A DNA stretch of 64,000 bases from Flavobacteriales bacterium. Its GTDB lineage: Bacteria > Bacteroidota > Bacteroidia > NS11-12g > UBA9320. Each line of letters starts with the position of its first letter. Position 1 is the first letter of the stretch. Positions 8,143 to 17,406 of the stretch are shown here, one piece after another. The notes beneath the pieces are model-generated. The model saw nothing but the letters and a program-made list of their open reading frames with translations. It searched no databases and was not told the origin of the DNA. A program made the position numbers and the translations under genes. The DNA is taken from the NCBI GenBank assembly GCA_020635395.1, contig JACJZV010000003.1, forward strand, positions 248,001 through 312,000, written 5' to 3'.

Positions 8143-8922
8143 ATGAATCCGGAATTGATAATTGTAACGCCCCAATATGAAAAGCATATTGCCGTAATCC
8201 AACTTAACCGACCAAAAGAATTGAATGCTTTAAACCTTCAGGTAATGGGCGAAATACGCGATGCCCTGCAACTATTGGACAACGACCCCGAAGTGCGTGT
8301 CATTATTATAACTGGAAACGAAAGGGCTTTTGCCGCCGGAGCCGACATAAAACAAATGGCCGGAAAAGGTGCTATAGACATGCTAAAGATTGACCAATTT
8401 AGCACGTGGGATCAAATTAGAAAAACGAAAAAACCAATTATTGCTGCGGTGAGTGGTTTTGCATTGGGTGGCGGCTGCGAGTTGGTTATGACGTGCGATA
8501 TGGTAGTGGCCTCCGAAACGGCACAATTTGGCCAACCCGAAATAAAAATTGGTGTGATGCCCGGTGCTGGAGGAACACAACGATTGCCAAGAGCTGTTGG
8601 CAAAACCAGAGCCATGGAAATGGTTTTGACCGGAAACTTTATTTCTGCCGATGAAGCCTTGCGATATGGGTTGATAAACAAAGTGGTGCCTGTTGAATCG
8701 TATATGATCGAGACCGTGCGAATGGCTCAAACCATTGCGGCTCAAAGCCCGCTGGCAGTGCAGTTGGCCAAAGAAAGTGTTTTAAAGGCTTATGAAATGC
8801 CATTGCAAGAAGCACTATCATTCGAGCGTAAAAACTTTTATATGCTGTTTGCCACCAACGATCAAAAAGAAGGCATGGCCGCATTTATTGAAAAACGTCG
8901 ACCAGAATTTAAAGGAGAATAA
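8143..8922 (+). CDS. Enoyl-CoA hydratase/isomerase (crotonase family)
   Basis: A 259-residue cytosolic enzyme that hydrates trans-2-enoyl-CoA in beta-oxidation or amino-acid/aromatic breakdown. It closely follows short-chain hydratase patterns: the oxyanion-hole segments are AAGADIK (64-70) and GFALGGGCEL (105-114), and both catalytic glutamates are present, Glu133 in GQPEIKIG and Glu159 in RAMEMVLTG. The PGAGGTQRLPR block is intact. Twelve bases separate it from the aminotransferase gene downstream, so the two are likely co-transcribed. The exact substrate is not determinable. Confidence 0.9.
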   Translation: MNPELIIVTPQYEKHIAVIQLNRPKELNALNLQVMGEIRDALQLLDNDPEVRVIIITGNERAFAAGADIKQMAGKGAIDMLKIDQFSTWDQIRKTKKPIIAAVSGFALGGGCELVMTCDMVVASETAQFGQPEIKIGVMPGAGGTQRLPRAVGKTRAMEMVLTGNFISADEALRYGLINKVVPVESYMIETVRMAQTIAAQSPLAVQLAKESVLKAYEMPLQEALSFERKNFYMLFATNDQKEGMAAFIEKRRPEFKGE

Positions 8923-8934
8923 TTCCAAAAATAG

Positions 8935-10107
8935 GTGAGGAACTTATTTCTGCAACATATTGCCCAAACTTCAGAAAACCCAATGAATCTGGAAGTAAAA
9001 AAAGCTTCCGGAATATATATTACCATCACCGATGGCAAACGTTACATCGACCTGATTTCGGGTATTGGAGTAAGTAATATGGGGCATAGAAACCACCGCG
9101 TGGCCAATGCCATTCGCAAACAAGTTGGCAAATATTGGCACACCATGGTGTATGGCGAACATATACAATCGCCTCAAGTGAAACTGGCTCAAAAGCTAAC
9201 TTCTTTATTGCCCCCCTCGCTCAACTCATGTTATTTTGTTAACTCGGGTAGCGAAGCCATTGAAGGTGCCTTGAAGTTGGCAAAACGATTTACCGGAAAA
9301 ACCAAAATTGTGGCCATGAAAAATGCCTATCATGGCAGCACTCACGGGGCTTTGAGCCTTATGAATAATAATTATTTTACGGAGGCTTTTCGACCCTTGC
9401 TACCCAACGTGCATTTTGCCGAATTTAACAACGAAGAAAATCTAAACCTGATTGACGAACAAACGGCTTGTGTGGTGTTGGAAATTGTGCAAGCAGAAGC
9501 CGGATATCTTGCACCAAATCCTGATTTTTTAGAAAACGTCAGAGAACGGTGCAATCAAACCAATACACTTTTAATTGTTGATGAAATTCAGACAGCTATG
9601 GGCAGAACCGGAAGCCTTTTTGCATTTGAGCAGTATAATTTAGTTCCCGATATAATTTGTTTGGCAAAAGCCTTTGGAGGCGGCATGCCGCTGGGTGCAT
9701 TTGTGGCCAACAAAAATACGATGCAATGCCTCACAGACAATCCTGTTTTGGGGCATATTACCACATTTGGGGGTCATCCTGTAAGCTGTGCTGCGGCATT
9801 TGAAAACTTAAAAGTGCTAACCACCTCCGGTTTGATTAAAGAAGTTTCAAAAAAGGAAGAATTGTTCCGAAATTTGCTTCAACACCCCGAGATTGTCGAG
9901 ATTACGGGAAAAGGATTGATGCTTGGGGTGCAATTAAAATCAAAAGAAAAATTGCAAAAAACAGTTGACTATTGCCTGCAAAAAGGCCTAATGATTGATT
10001 GGTTTTTGTTTGCTGAGGATAAACTTCGCATTGCTCCTCCCCTTATTATTACCTTAAATGAAATTAAAAAATCTTGTAAGATTATTTTGGAAGGGTTGGA
10101 GAGGTAG
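8935..10107 (+). CDS. Class III PLP-dependent aminotransferase
   Basis: A 390-residue fold-type I omega-aminotransferase of the acetylornithine/4-aminobutyrate family. Visible features are NSGSEAIEGALKLA (103-116, phosphate binding), NAYHGSTHGA (130-139), LLIVDEIQTAMGRTG (Asp216/Glu217, pyridine N contact) and the Schiff-base Lys245 in CLAKAFGGGMPLGAF. It probably moves an amino group from an omega- or alpha-amine to 2-oxoglutarate. The sequence does not settle which substrate. The start is GTG 12 bases after the enoyl-CoA hydratase stop. The pairing could reflect amino-acid catabolism. Confidence 0.85.
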   Translation: MRNLFLQHIAQTSENPMNLEVKKASGIYITITDGKRYIDLISGIGVSNMGHRNHRVANAIRKQVGKYWHTMVYGEHIQSPQVKLAQKLTSLLPPSLNSCYFVNSGSEAIEGALKLAKRFTGKTKIVAMKNAYHGSTHGALSLMNNNYFTEAFRPLLPNVHFAEFNNEENLNLIDEQTACVVLEIVQAEAGYLAPNPDFLENVRERCNQTNTLLIVDEIQTAMGRTGSLFAFEQYNLVPDIICLAKAFGGGMPLGAFVANKNTMQCLTDNPVLGHITTFGGHPVSCAAAFENLKVLTTSGLIKEVSKKEELFRNLLQHPEIVEITGKGLMLGVQLKSKEKLQKTVDYCLQKGLMIDWFLFAEDKLRIAPPLIITLNEIKKSCKIILEGLER

Positions 10108-10289
10108 TAGCGGTTTATTCGTTAAAAAAAGTAACTTATATCTATGCATTCCCCCAAAAATCAAATAATTGACTTTAAACCAACGTAACTAATCATGTAA
10201 AAATTGACTTTTTTTTCAAACAATTGGGCTCAGAAGATTTGACGAAGCTCCCCAACGCTGACCTGTGTTCTCGGTGGTTCCTATCAGAA

Positions 10290-10994
10290 TCATGCTAAAA
10301 TAACCCCTCTTGCCCAAGTAAGAGCAATTTGGGTTTGCTCATCGCGGGACATTTCGGTATTGTTAAGCACAATAGCATCTTGGGCTTGCACCAGTGGGCT
10401 GATTTCTCGGGAAGAGTCATGATTATCGCGGTGCAGAATGTTGTTATAAATGTCTTCAAGATTGGCATCCATGCCTTTTTCTTTCAGTTCCAGAAACCGA
10501 CGTTTTGCACGCACCATAGGTTCTGCGGTCATAAAAATTTTCAATTCCGCATCCGGAAAAACAACAGTTCCAATGTCTCTTCCATCCATTACCACACCTT
10601 TATTTTCGCCCATTTTTTGCTGTTTGTTTACCAAAAATGTTCTAATTTCTTTAACCGCACTCACTTCACTTACCCATCCCGAAACTTCCATACCACGTAT
10701 TTCGTTTTCCACATTTTCTCCATTTAACATAGTGTTGTAGAAGCCAGAAAACGGATCTAAATCAAAACTAATCTCAATATTATCAAGCAATTGAGGCCTT
10801 TCAACAACTTCTTCCAATCTTATTGCGTTTCGTTTTAAATAGAGCGTAACGGCTCTATACATGGCTCCGGAGTCAATAAACATATACCCTAATTTTTTCG
10901 CCAAATTTTTGGCTAATGTTCCCTTTCCACAACTGGAATGGCCGTCTATTGCTATATTTATTTTGCGGGGCATTTTTTTGTTATCGGCAGGCAA
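10290..10994 (-). CDS. cmk: Cytidylate kinase
   Basis: A 234-codon frame; the ATG at 10973 (MPRKINIAIDG) is the more likely start, giving 227 residues, as in most relatives. It phosphorylates CMP/dCMP with ATP. The P-loop GHSSCGKGT follows the first strand, and FIDSGAMYRAVTL, VVMDGRDIGTVVFPDA and the lid region RAKRRFLELKEKG are all diagnostic. It is a cytosolic housekeeping enzyme of pyrimidine metabolism. It stands alone between a non-coding stretch and the membrane protein gene at 11072. Confidence 0.93.
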   Translation of the reverse strand: MPADNKKMPRKINIAIDGHSSCGKGTLAKNLAKKLGYMFIDSGAMYRAVTLYLKRNAIRLEEVVERPQLLDNIEISFDLDPFSGFYNTMLNGENVENEIRGMEVSGWVSEVSAVKEIRTFLVNKQQKMGENKGVVMDGRDIGTVVFPDAELKIFMTAEPMVRAKRRFLELKEKGMDANLEDIYNNILHRDNHDSSREISPLVQAQDAIVLNNTEMSRDEQTQIALTWARGVILA

Positions 10995-11071
10995 TATAGT
11001 TAAGAAATAATTATGGCAACTTTTTTCACCAAAAAGTTAAGGAAACTTCTCTGAAGGCATTAAAAACTGAG

Positions 11072-12322
11072 CTACATTTTTTTGGGATTTTTTATCCATC
11101 GAATTATGGGTTTTGCAAAATAACCTGCCCAAATAAAAAAGAGTATGAGTGCAGAAATAAGGTGAAACTTCAGAAAAATTGAACCTTTTTTTTCATACTC
11201 GTTTTGGTTATATCTACTAAGAACAGTGCACTTTCCCCAAACAATAAACGCATCAGCAATAGGCAGTTTCCCTAACAAATATTTTTTTTGTTTTTTCGAT
11301 GTTTGAGCAAAGCCAAAAGCGTTAATCGTCTGATATTGCTGCAAAGCAATATCAGAATCATCCAGCATGGCCATTACACCCACCATCATAATGGTGGCCG
11401 TAAAACCTACCCCAAAAATTACCGGCCCTGAGTCTATATCACCTTTTCCATGTTTTCCTTTTGGATATTCCCGAACAGATGGCAGCCCAACTGTTTTACC
11501 CATAAATTTTTCTTTGGCTTTTAGGTATTGTTCAGTGGCCAAATCAGAATCAATTTCGGCTAACATCCTCAATATTAATGCTATGGAACACCCTCTTGTA
11601 CCAACAACGCATTTGCCTGTTTCAAAATCAACCTTGTGCGGTATCATACCCGTTTCAGCATCAAGTCTTTCATTAATATTTGCCAACCATTCGTCGATGT
11701 TGATTCTAAATTTTTTACCAAATATTTTATCATAATTGCTCAACGAAGCCACCGCCACAAAGGCATCACTTGGCCAACTATGCCCTGCATACGATTGTGG
11801 ATATGGATTTTGAGAAGAAAAAGCCGCGTCAGCAATTTCATGGCACTGTTGCTCAAATTTGGCTCGAAAAATATCAGATTGAGCAAAAACGGTGTCAATC
11901 AAAAAAATTTTGGACAACAAATAATTTTTCCAGCCCACGTAAAAAATACCGTAGTTGGGGTCAAGGTTTTCCGAAAAAGGCATTTTAGCGTATTCAGTTT
12001 CCAAATTTTTATAGGCCAAAATAGCCTGATGTAGGGCTTTGTTTCTAATTTCTGAATCATTTTTTTGAGCCAATGCCAACTGGCACCAAGACACACCATA
12101 CACAGCATGAGTAAAGACGTAGCCCTCTGGAAAAATTTGCTGCATTTTTTGACCTAAATTCTTTTTGTTTATTTGGTTTTCCAAAAAATTGAGTGTGTTA
12201 ACTATGTCTTCTTTGAGTTCAGACTTCTTAAAACTTGTTTGCTTCAAACGAACATTTATTGAGCAAATCAGAACAGTAATTAACAAAATCAGAGCCACCA
12301 ACAAGTACTTTAACAATTTCAT
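11072..12322 (-). CDS. Membrane-anchored protein of unknown function, probable all-helical periplasmic domain
   Basis: A 416-residue protein with an N-terminal membrane helix (LLKYLLVALILLITVLIC) and a C-terminal one (LISALILFFIWAGYF) bracketing a large domain of about 340 residues. That domain has helical pairs with aromatic/Gly turns (YVFTHAVYGVSWCQLA, YAGHSWPSDAFVAVAS, SGPVIFGVGFTATIMM), reminiscent of alpha/alpha-barrel proteins such as linalool dehydratase-like or six-hairpin families. This is only a pattern impression. No catalytic motif could be assigned. There is no obvious operon partner; cmk lies about 80 bases downstream on the same strand. Confidence 0.65.
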   Translation of the reverse strand: MKLLKYLLVALILLITVLICSINVRLKQTSFKKSELKEDIVNTLNFLENQINKKNLGQKMQQIFPEGYVFTHAVYGVSWCQLALAQKNDSEIRNKALHQAILAYKNLETEYAKMPFSENLDPNYGIFYVGWKNYLLSKIFLIDTVFAQSDIFRAKFEQQCHEIADAAFSSQNPYPQSYAGHSWPSDAFVAVASLSNYDKIFGKKFRINIDEWLANINERLDAETGMIPHKVDFETGKCVVGTRGCSIALILRMLAEIDSDLATEQYLKAKEKFMGKTVGLPSVREYPKGKHGKGDIDSGPVIFGVGFTATIMMVGVMAMLDDSDIALQQYQTINAFGFAQTSKKQKKYLLGKLPIADAFIVWGKCTVLSRYNQNEYEKKGSIFLKFHLISALILFFIWAGYFAKPIIRWIKNPKKM

Positions 12323-12465
12323 AACTAACTAATTAACTCAAAATTGAATTGTAAAAAACGGAGAAAAAAGCAGAATTGAAGTTGAATTAACATTCTACTG
12401 TCATTTCTAATCAAAAATAAGTGATGATTGGAAACCATATTCACTTTTTCCAAGAAAAGTTTAGA

Positions 12466-12473
12466 TACATTTG
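12466..12473 (+). promoter_or_regulatory. -7 promoter element of the T9SS cargo gene
   Basis: TACATTTG, a perfect TAnnTTTG match, 31 bases before the ATG at 12505. It supports 12505 as the start, because an in-frame ATG at 12421 would lie upstream of the promoter. Confidence 0.5.
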
Positions 12474-12504
12474 CGACAAGATATGTGTAGTCAAAAGTAT
12501 TAAA

Positions 12505-13506
12505 ATGAAACTTTCAATTCTAAAATTTTGGAGATTTTTAAGGTTTAGTAATCTAAAAAAAATCTCAGTCCTTGTTCTTCTTATGATGTTCGGTTTAACT
12601 CGAACATTTGCTTCAAATTGTACAATAAGTTCTCCAACCACTGCCTCTGCCACCATGTGTAATAACATTGGTACCGGAGATACCATTTTTATTACTTCTA
12701 CATTAACACTAAATGCCAGCTATACAACCTTGGCCAGTATTCAAAATGTAGTTATTATAGTAAATGGTGGTACAATTGATTGGGCAGCGGCAGCAACATT
12801 TCAAATCGGGACAGGAGGAAAACTTCAGATTATTAACGGGGGTACGTTAACCAATTCGGGTGGATGCAATGCCAACTACAAATTTCTTATTGGAAGCATA
12901 GTTGGATCATGCAGCAATAGTGGTGATTATTTATTCTCCGCCATTGTTGCCAACGGAGGTTTTGACGAAAACGGCCCACTTCCAGTTGAAATTGTTTATT
13001 TTAATGCCAAAAACCTTGAAACAGATAAAGTGCTTTTATCGTGGAGTACTGCCAGTGAGACTAACAATAGCCACTTTGAGATTTTTGCTTCATCAGACGC
13101 ACAGAATTACACCTATTTAGGTCGAGTAGAAGGACACGGAAATTCAACCCAAACCATCAATTATGATGAGGTGGTTAAAGTAAGTAACAACGAATGTTAT
13201 TTTAAACTTGTGCAGGTTGATTTTGATGGAAATTCAGAATCTTTTTTGGCCAAAGGTGGTTGTAAAGCGGATGTTTTACCATCGGATCAAGTGAATGTTA
13301 GAATTTTGACATCAAACGCAGTTTTGATAGAGAATAATTCCGACCAAGAAAAACTAAAGGTAACCATTGTCAATATTTATGGGCAAACCATTGTATCGCA
13401 ATTGGCAGAAGGTGTCAATACATTAATTGACCTATCAAATTTTGATAGAGGCTTCTATTTGGTATCGATTGACGAAAATGAACCCATCAAAATATTGGTT
13501 CATTAA
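12505..13506 (+). CDS. Secreted protein with a type IX secretion C-terminal sorting domain
   Basis: 333 residues from the ATG at 12505. The signal peptide (SVLVLLMMFGLTRTFAS) is followed by a Thr/Ser/Gly-rich beta region (about 35-160, NGGTIDW, GGKLQIINGGTL) that looks like a short beta-helix. Next is a segment common in Bacteroidota secreted proteins (LPVEIVYFNAK, VLLSWSTASETNN, FEIFASSD). The last 75 residues form a T9SS type A tail (VNIYGQTIV, LIDLSNFDRGFYLVSI, ending PIKILVH). The protein should pass the Sec system and then be sorted across the outer membrane by T9SS. No enzymatic domain is visible. Confidence 0.82.
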   Translation: MKLSILKFWRFLRFSNLKKISVLVLLMMFGLTRTFASNCTISSPTTASATMCNNIGTGDTIFITSTLTLNASYTTLASIQNVVIIVNGGTIDWAAAATFQIGTGGKLQIINGGTLTNSGGCNANYKFLIGSIVGSCSNSGDYLFSAIVANGGFDENGPLPVEIVYFNAKNLETDKVLLSWSTASETNNSHFEIFASSDAQNYTYLGRVEGHGNSTQTINYDEVVKVSNNECYFKLVQVDFDGNSESFLAKGGCKADVLPSDQVNVRILTSNAVLIENNSDQEKLKVTIVNIYGQTIVSQLAEGVNTLIDLSNFDRGFYLVSIDENEPIKILVH

Positions 13507-13739
13507 CACACTCTTTTTTCTTGTTTTATATTTCTTGATGTAATGCGTTTAAAGTCAGTGAATTTTTTGGCTTTTCCATGTATTTGAATTTTAGTTGAAC
13601 AACGGTTCGCCTAGGCTAAAAGAGATTTTACATTAGGCTATGACATGCACTGTACAAATTGGCAACCTTTGGGTAAATATTTGAATATTGGCAGCTCCAT
13701 GGTAAAAAAGTTTACCGCAAATAGAATTGCTATAATTTC

Positions 13740-13747
13740 TAACTTTG
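13740..13747 (+). promoter_or_regulatory. -7 promoter element of the paaN-like gene
   Basis: TAACTTTG, a perfect TAnnTTTG match followed by CACC, 9 bases before the ATG at 13757. The rest of 13507-13739 has no gene and no clear hairpin; a short GCCTAGGC palindrome at about 13610 is the only structure noticed. Confidence 0.5.
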
Positions 13748-13756
13748 CACCCTATT

Positions 13757-15415
13757 ATGACACAATCAATGATTTTAGCAGATAAACACAAAAAAGTGTT
13801 GACCGAGGCCATCGAGGCAATCCATAAAAGAGATTTTTACAGCCCTTTTCCTGAGCATCCGCGAGCCTACCCCGAAACAGCCGATGAGGAAGGTAGAACC
13901 AAATTTGGGCAAATGATGAATAATGAATTTACCGAATTGGGTTTAAACAGCGACCATTGGATTGGCGAAGAGGTATCTCCATATCTGCAAACCGGCATTG
14001 GAATTTCGTATCCACAACTATCGGTTGAGGAACTAATTAACAATGCAAACAATGCCAAATCATGGAAAAATGTTTCGATTGAAAACCGTGCCGGAATTTT
14101 GATTGAATCACTGTATAGAGTAGAAAAAAGATATTTTGATATTGCCTATGCCACCATGCATACTACTGGGCAAAGCTTTATGATGGCTTTTCAGGCAAGT
14201 GGCCCGCACGCCAACGACAGAGCGTTGGAAGCTATTGCCATGGGATACCATGAAATATCGCGTTTTCCGAATCAGGTAGATTGGGTAAAACCCATGGGAA
14301 AATTTGATTTGACCCTCCACAAAACTTGGAAAGCAGTGCCAAAAGGAATAGGATTGGTTATTGGTTGCTCCACTTTCCCAACTTGGAACACGGTGCCGGG
14401 CATGTACGCCAGTTTAATTACCGGCAACCCTGTGATTGTGAAACCGCACCCAAAAGCCATATTGCCCATAGCCATTGTGATAGCTGAACTTAGAAAGGTG
14501 TTTGTTGAGAATAATCTCGACCCAAATATTGTTCAAATGGCGGTTGACACAATGAATAACCCAATAACAAAAGAATTGGCCGTTGCCGATAAAATAAAAT
14601 TAATCGACTACACCGGTGGCAGCCTCTTTGGCGATTACATTGAATCGCTAAACAAAACAACATTTACCGAAAAAGCAGGAGTTAACAGTGTTATTATAGA
14701 TTCCGTAAAAGACCTCAATTTGGTGGCTCAAAATATTGCCTTTGCCTCATCACTCTACTCTGGACAAATGTGTACCGCACCTCAAAACATTTTTGTTTCT
14801 GGCGAGGGTGTAGAAACCGAGAATGGCATGGTAACTTTTGATGAAGTGGCCAATGCCATAGCCAATGCGGTTAGCGGTTTAGTTTCGCACCCAAAAATGG
14901 GAGCCGGCACGTTGGGCGGCATTCAAAACGACAACACCATAAAACGAATTGCAGACAGCGGTGATTTTGGCGGAAAGGTTTTGCTGGAAAAGCAAGACGT
15001 TGTGAATCCTGAATTTGAAAATGCACGAATTTACTCTCCAAAGGTTATTGCAACCGATGCGGATAATTTTGAAGCCTTTGGTCATGAATGTTTTGGCCCA
15101 ATTATTTTTATTGTAAAAACCAAAAACCGCGAACATTCGGTTGAAATTGCTGCCGAAATGGCCAAAACTAAAGGAGCAATAACCTGCTCGGCTTATTGCA
15201 CCGACGAAAAAATGGTCAATCATATTGAAGAAATAATGAACAACACATTCACACCCGTTTCTTTCAATTTTGGTGGTGCAGCATTTGTCAATCAACATGC
15301 AGCGTTCAGTGATTTTCACGTTACGGGTGGTAATCCCTCGGGCAATGCCAGTTTTACAAATCCAGAATACATAAACAAACGATTTGTTTGGGTGGGAAAT
15401 CGGTTTATGAAATAA
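13757..15415 (+). CDS. paaN: PaaN-like aldehyde dehydrogenase (phenylacetate degradation protein PaaN family)
   Basis: 552 residues from the ATG at 13757; an in-frame TTG at 13745 lies inside the promoter box. The N-terminus (DFYSPFPEHPRAYPE) and the ALDH-like body (GIGLVIGCSTFPTWN, NPVIVKPHPKAI, DYTGGSLFGDYIE) match the PaaN branch of aldehyde dehydrogenases, with the nucleophile in SGQMCTAPQN (about Cys339). PaaN-type enzymes are associated with ring-cleavage steps of aerobic phenylacetyl-CoA breakdown. No other paa gene is in the window, so the substrate here is uncertain. It is monocistronic by layout. Confidence 0.8.
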   Translation: MTQSMILADKHKKVLTEAIEAIHKRDFYSPFPEHPRAYPETADEEGRTKFGQMMNNEFTELGLNSDHWIGEEVSPYLQTGIGISYPQLSVEELINNANNAKSWKNVSIENRAGILIESLYRVEKRYFDIAYATMHTTGQSFMMAFQASGPHANDRALEAIAMGYHEISRFPNQVDWVKPMGKFDLTLHKTWKAVPKGIGLVIGCSTFPTWNTVPGMYASLITGNPVIVKPHPKAILPIAIVIAELRKVFVENNLDPNIVQMAVDTMNNPITKELAVADKIKLIDYTGGSLFGDYIESLNKTTFTEKAGVNSVIIDSVKDLNLVAQNIAFASSLYSGQMCTAPQNIFVSGEGVETENGMVTFDEVANAIANAVSGLVSHPKMGAGTLGGIQNDNTIKRIADSGDFGGKVLLEKQDVVNPEFENARIYSPKVIATDADNFEAFGHECFGPIIFIVKTKNREHSVEIAAEMAKTKGAITCSAYCTDEKMVNHIEEIMNNTFTPVSFNFGGAAFVNQHAAFSDFHVTGGNPSGNASFTNPEYINKRFVWVGNRFMK

Positions 15416-15517
15416 CCGTTGGTTAAAAACTTTGATTAATTCCTAAAATCATAACCTTTTTGAAATATTAATTTTCGGTGGTAAAGTGTTAATATTGCCG
15501 ACACAGAATTTTGAAAA

Positions 15518-16066
15518 ATGATTAACAACATTCTTAAAGTACTATTTTTTGCAGGAGCTTGTTTGCTTGCCTATCTTTTATACGACCTATTTGCAAAAGA
15601 AATGTCCTATCGTGCCGAGCGAGACGATATTGAAGCACAGGTAATCAAAAAAATGGAAATCATTAAAAAAGCTCAGATGAATTTTCGCGATGTAAACGGA
15701 CATTTCACATCGAGCTTTGATTCGTTGATAAACTATATGAAAACCGGAACCATGAAAGTTATGGTGGAGTATGGCGACAAAAACGATACAACAAACACAT
15801 ACCGCAGAGAAATAAAAAATATATTGGTAAAAGACACTTTGTTTAAAGATGTAAATATTGATTTGATTGGATTTGTGCCGCCCGATGAAAAATATATGTT
15901 TATAATGAAAGCGGGAACTCTTAGAAAACAAGATCAAGACAATCAGGTTTTTATGGTTTTAGATCCAAGACCTTTTGATAGAGACAGAGCCAACCCAAAC
16001 CATCCAAAGGATACATTGCAATTGGGCTCTTTAACCGAAATAAAATTTGACGGTAATTGGGAGTAA
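15518..16066 (+). CDS. Conserved membrane-anchored hypothetical protein upstream of DUF3822/rsmD
   Basis: 182 residues: an N-terminal membrane helix (NILKVLFFAGACLLAYLLY), then a charged helix (RAERDDIEAQVIKKMEIIKKAQ) and a C-terminal beta-rich part with Asp/Pro turns. The helix-then-short-domain plan resembles pseudopilin-like or periplasmic anchored proteins, but no prepilin cleavage motif is present. It is followed after 6 bases by the DUF3822 gene, forming a four-gene run with rsmD and coaD. An imperfect -7 box (TAATATTG, 15490-15497) precedes it. Confidence 0.65.
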   Translation: MINNILKVLFFAGACLLAYLLYDLFAKEMSYRAERDDIEAQVIKKMEIIKKAQMNFRDVNGHFTSSFDSLINYMKTGTMKVMVEYGDKNDTTNTYRREIKNILVKDTLFKDVNIDLIGFVPPDEKYMFIMKAGTLRKQDQDNQVFMVLDPRPFDRDRANPNHPKDTLQLGSLTEIKFDGNWE

Positions 16067-16072
16067 TTTGAT

Positions 16073-16834
16073 GTGGCAGAAAACTACAATCATTCCATAA
16101 GTAACTCTCTTTTTTTAGTTCAACAACTCGATGAGTTGGGGTATATGGTGGCCGACAAGGCCGGAAATGTTTTAACTCATGGACTAATTGCGGCGGTAGA
16201 TGACGAGATGCTCCGTGCCAATCTTGATTCCCGATTTCCTTTAAATCAAATTTATAGCAAGGTAAACCTTATTTTTTCCGGAAATAATTTTGCTTGCGTT
16301 CCCCCTATTTTTTCAACCAACGGTCAAAAAAAGCAGATTTTTGAAACTTCCCATTCGCTAAAACAAGACGAATCTCTTTTAGAATCGAGCCTAAATGCCG
16401 AAATAACAATTCTATTTTCTGTACAAACCAAGTTGCTCGATGCCTTTAAAAAGCAGTATCCCACGCTGGAATACCACCATGAAACCATGCCCTTTTTCTC
16501 CTTTACCATTAGCCATTCCACCCAATCAGAAACAGCCATTTATGCAAAACAAGATGGTGAAAATCTTTTGTTGTTGGTGTTAAAAGATAAAACCGTTTTG
16601 CTTCTAAACCAGTATCAATGCGGTACTGTTGATGATGCCTTCTATTTTATCATGTTTACCGTAGAGCAACTTGATTTAGACAATGAAAACCTGCATTTAC
16701 ATTGGTTTGAAAATGCCGCTTTTTCATCTTCCGATACTATTGAATCTACCTTTAAAAACTACATTCAGTATATTTCCATTATTAAATCGAACGACTTGCC
16801 CCACAACGTTCGGATGGCTCTACAATGCGTATAA
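16073..16834 (+). CDS. DUF3822 family protein
   Basis: A 253-residue soluble protein. The order with rsmD and coaD immediately downstream, and the general pattern (an N-terminal NSLFLVQQLDELGYMVAD block and an ASKHA-like alternation of strands and helices), match DUF3822, a Bacteroidota family of unknown function normally found beside rsmD. The start is a GTG (16073); the ATG two bases earlier is in another frame that closes quickly. Its end overlaps rsmD by 10 bases, which indicates coupled translation. Confidence 0.68.
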   Translation: MAENYNHSISNSLFLVQQLDELGYMVADKAGNVLTHGLIAAVDDEMLRANLDSRFPLNQIYSKVNLIFSGNNFACVPPIFSTNGQKKQIFETSHSLKQDESLLESSLNAEITILFSVQTKLLDAFKKQYPTLEYHHETMPFFSFTISHSTQSETAIYAKQDGENLLLLVLKDKTVLLLNQYQCGTVDDAFYFIMFTVEQLDLDNENLHLHWFENAAFSSSDTIESTFKNYIQYISIIKSNDLPHNVRMALQCV

Positions 16835-17367
16835 TTTCGGGTAAATACAAAGGTTTGACCATACCAATGCCCAAAGGCGGAGATATAAGGCCAACTACCG
16901 ACAGGGCAAAAGAATCGCTTTTTAATATTCTCCAAAATCGGTTTGAGATGACGAATTGTGAAGTGCTTGATTTATTTAGCGGCAGCGGAAATATGGCTTT
17001 TGAATTTGCCTCCCAAGACTGCCAATTGGTTATTTCTGTGGAAAAAAATCGAAAAATTACACTTCAAAACATTGCATTTTCCATGAGCAAAGATATTGAC
17101 GTTCAATTCATTACCATGAATGTTTTCAGCTTTTTAAAACAATCAAAAGATACGTTCGACATCATTTTTGCCGACCCACCTTATCATTTGGAAAAAATGT
17201 CCGAATTGCCAAAACTCATTTTTCGTCAAAAACTATTAAAAAAAGGTGGATTGTTAGTTATAGAACACCATTCGAGTTTTAAATGGAATGAAACCATTCC
17301 TTCCGAACAAAGAGTTTACGGACAATCGGTTTTTAGCTTTTTTGAGTTTACCGAAGAAAATAAATAA
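16825..17367 (+). CDS. rsmD: 16S rRNA (guanine(966)-N(2))-methyltransferase
   Basis: A 180-residue SAM-dependent RNA methyltransferase that modifies G966 of 16S rRNA. The N-terminal MRIISGKYKG and PTTDRAKESLFNIL, motif I LDLFSGSGNMAFE (48-60) and the catalytic DPPY (117-120) are all present. It is embedded in the hypothetical/DUF3822/rsmD/coaD run, and the rsmD-coaD linkage is conserved in many bacteria. It is separated from coaD by 39 bases. Confidence 0.93.
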   Translation: MRIISGKYKGLTIPMPKGGDIRPTTDRAKESLFNILQNRFEMTNCEVLDLFSGSGNMAFEFASQDCQLVISVEKNRKITLQNIAFSMSKDIDVQFITMNVFSFLKQSKDTFDIIFADPPYHLEKMSELPKLIFRQKLLKKGGLLVIEHHSSFKWNETIPSEQRVYGQSVFSFFEFTEENK

Positions 17368-17406
17368 GTCAAATTCAATCGAACTGTTAACTTTGTTTTT
17401 TTTAAA

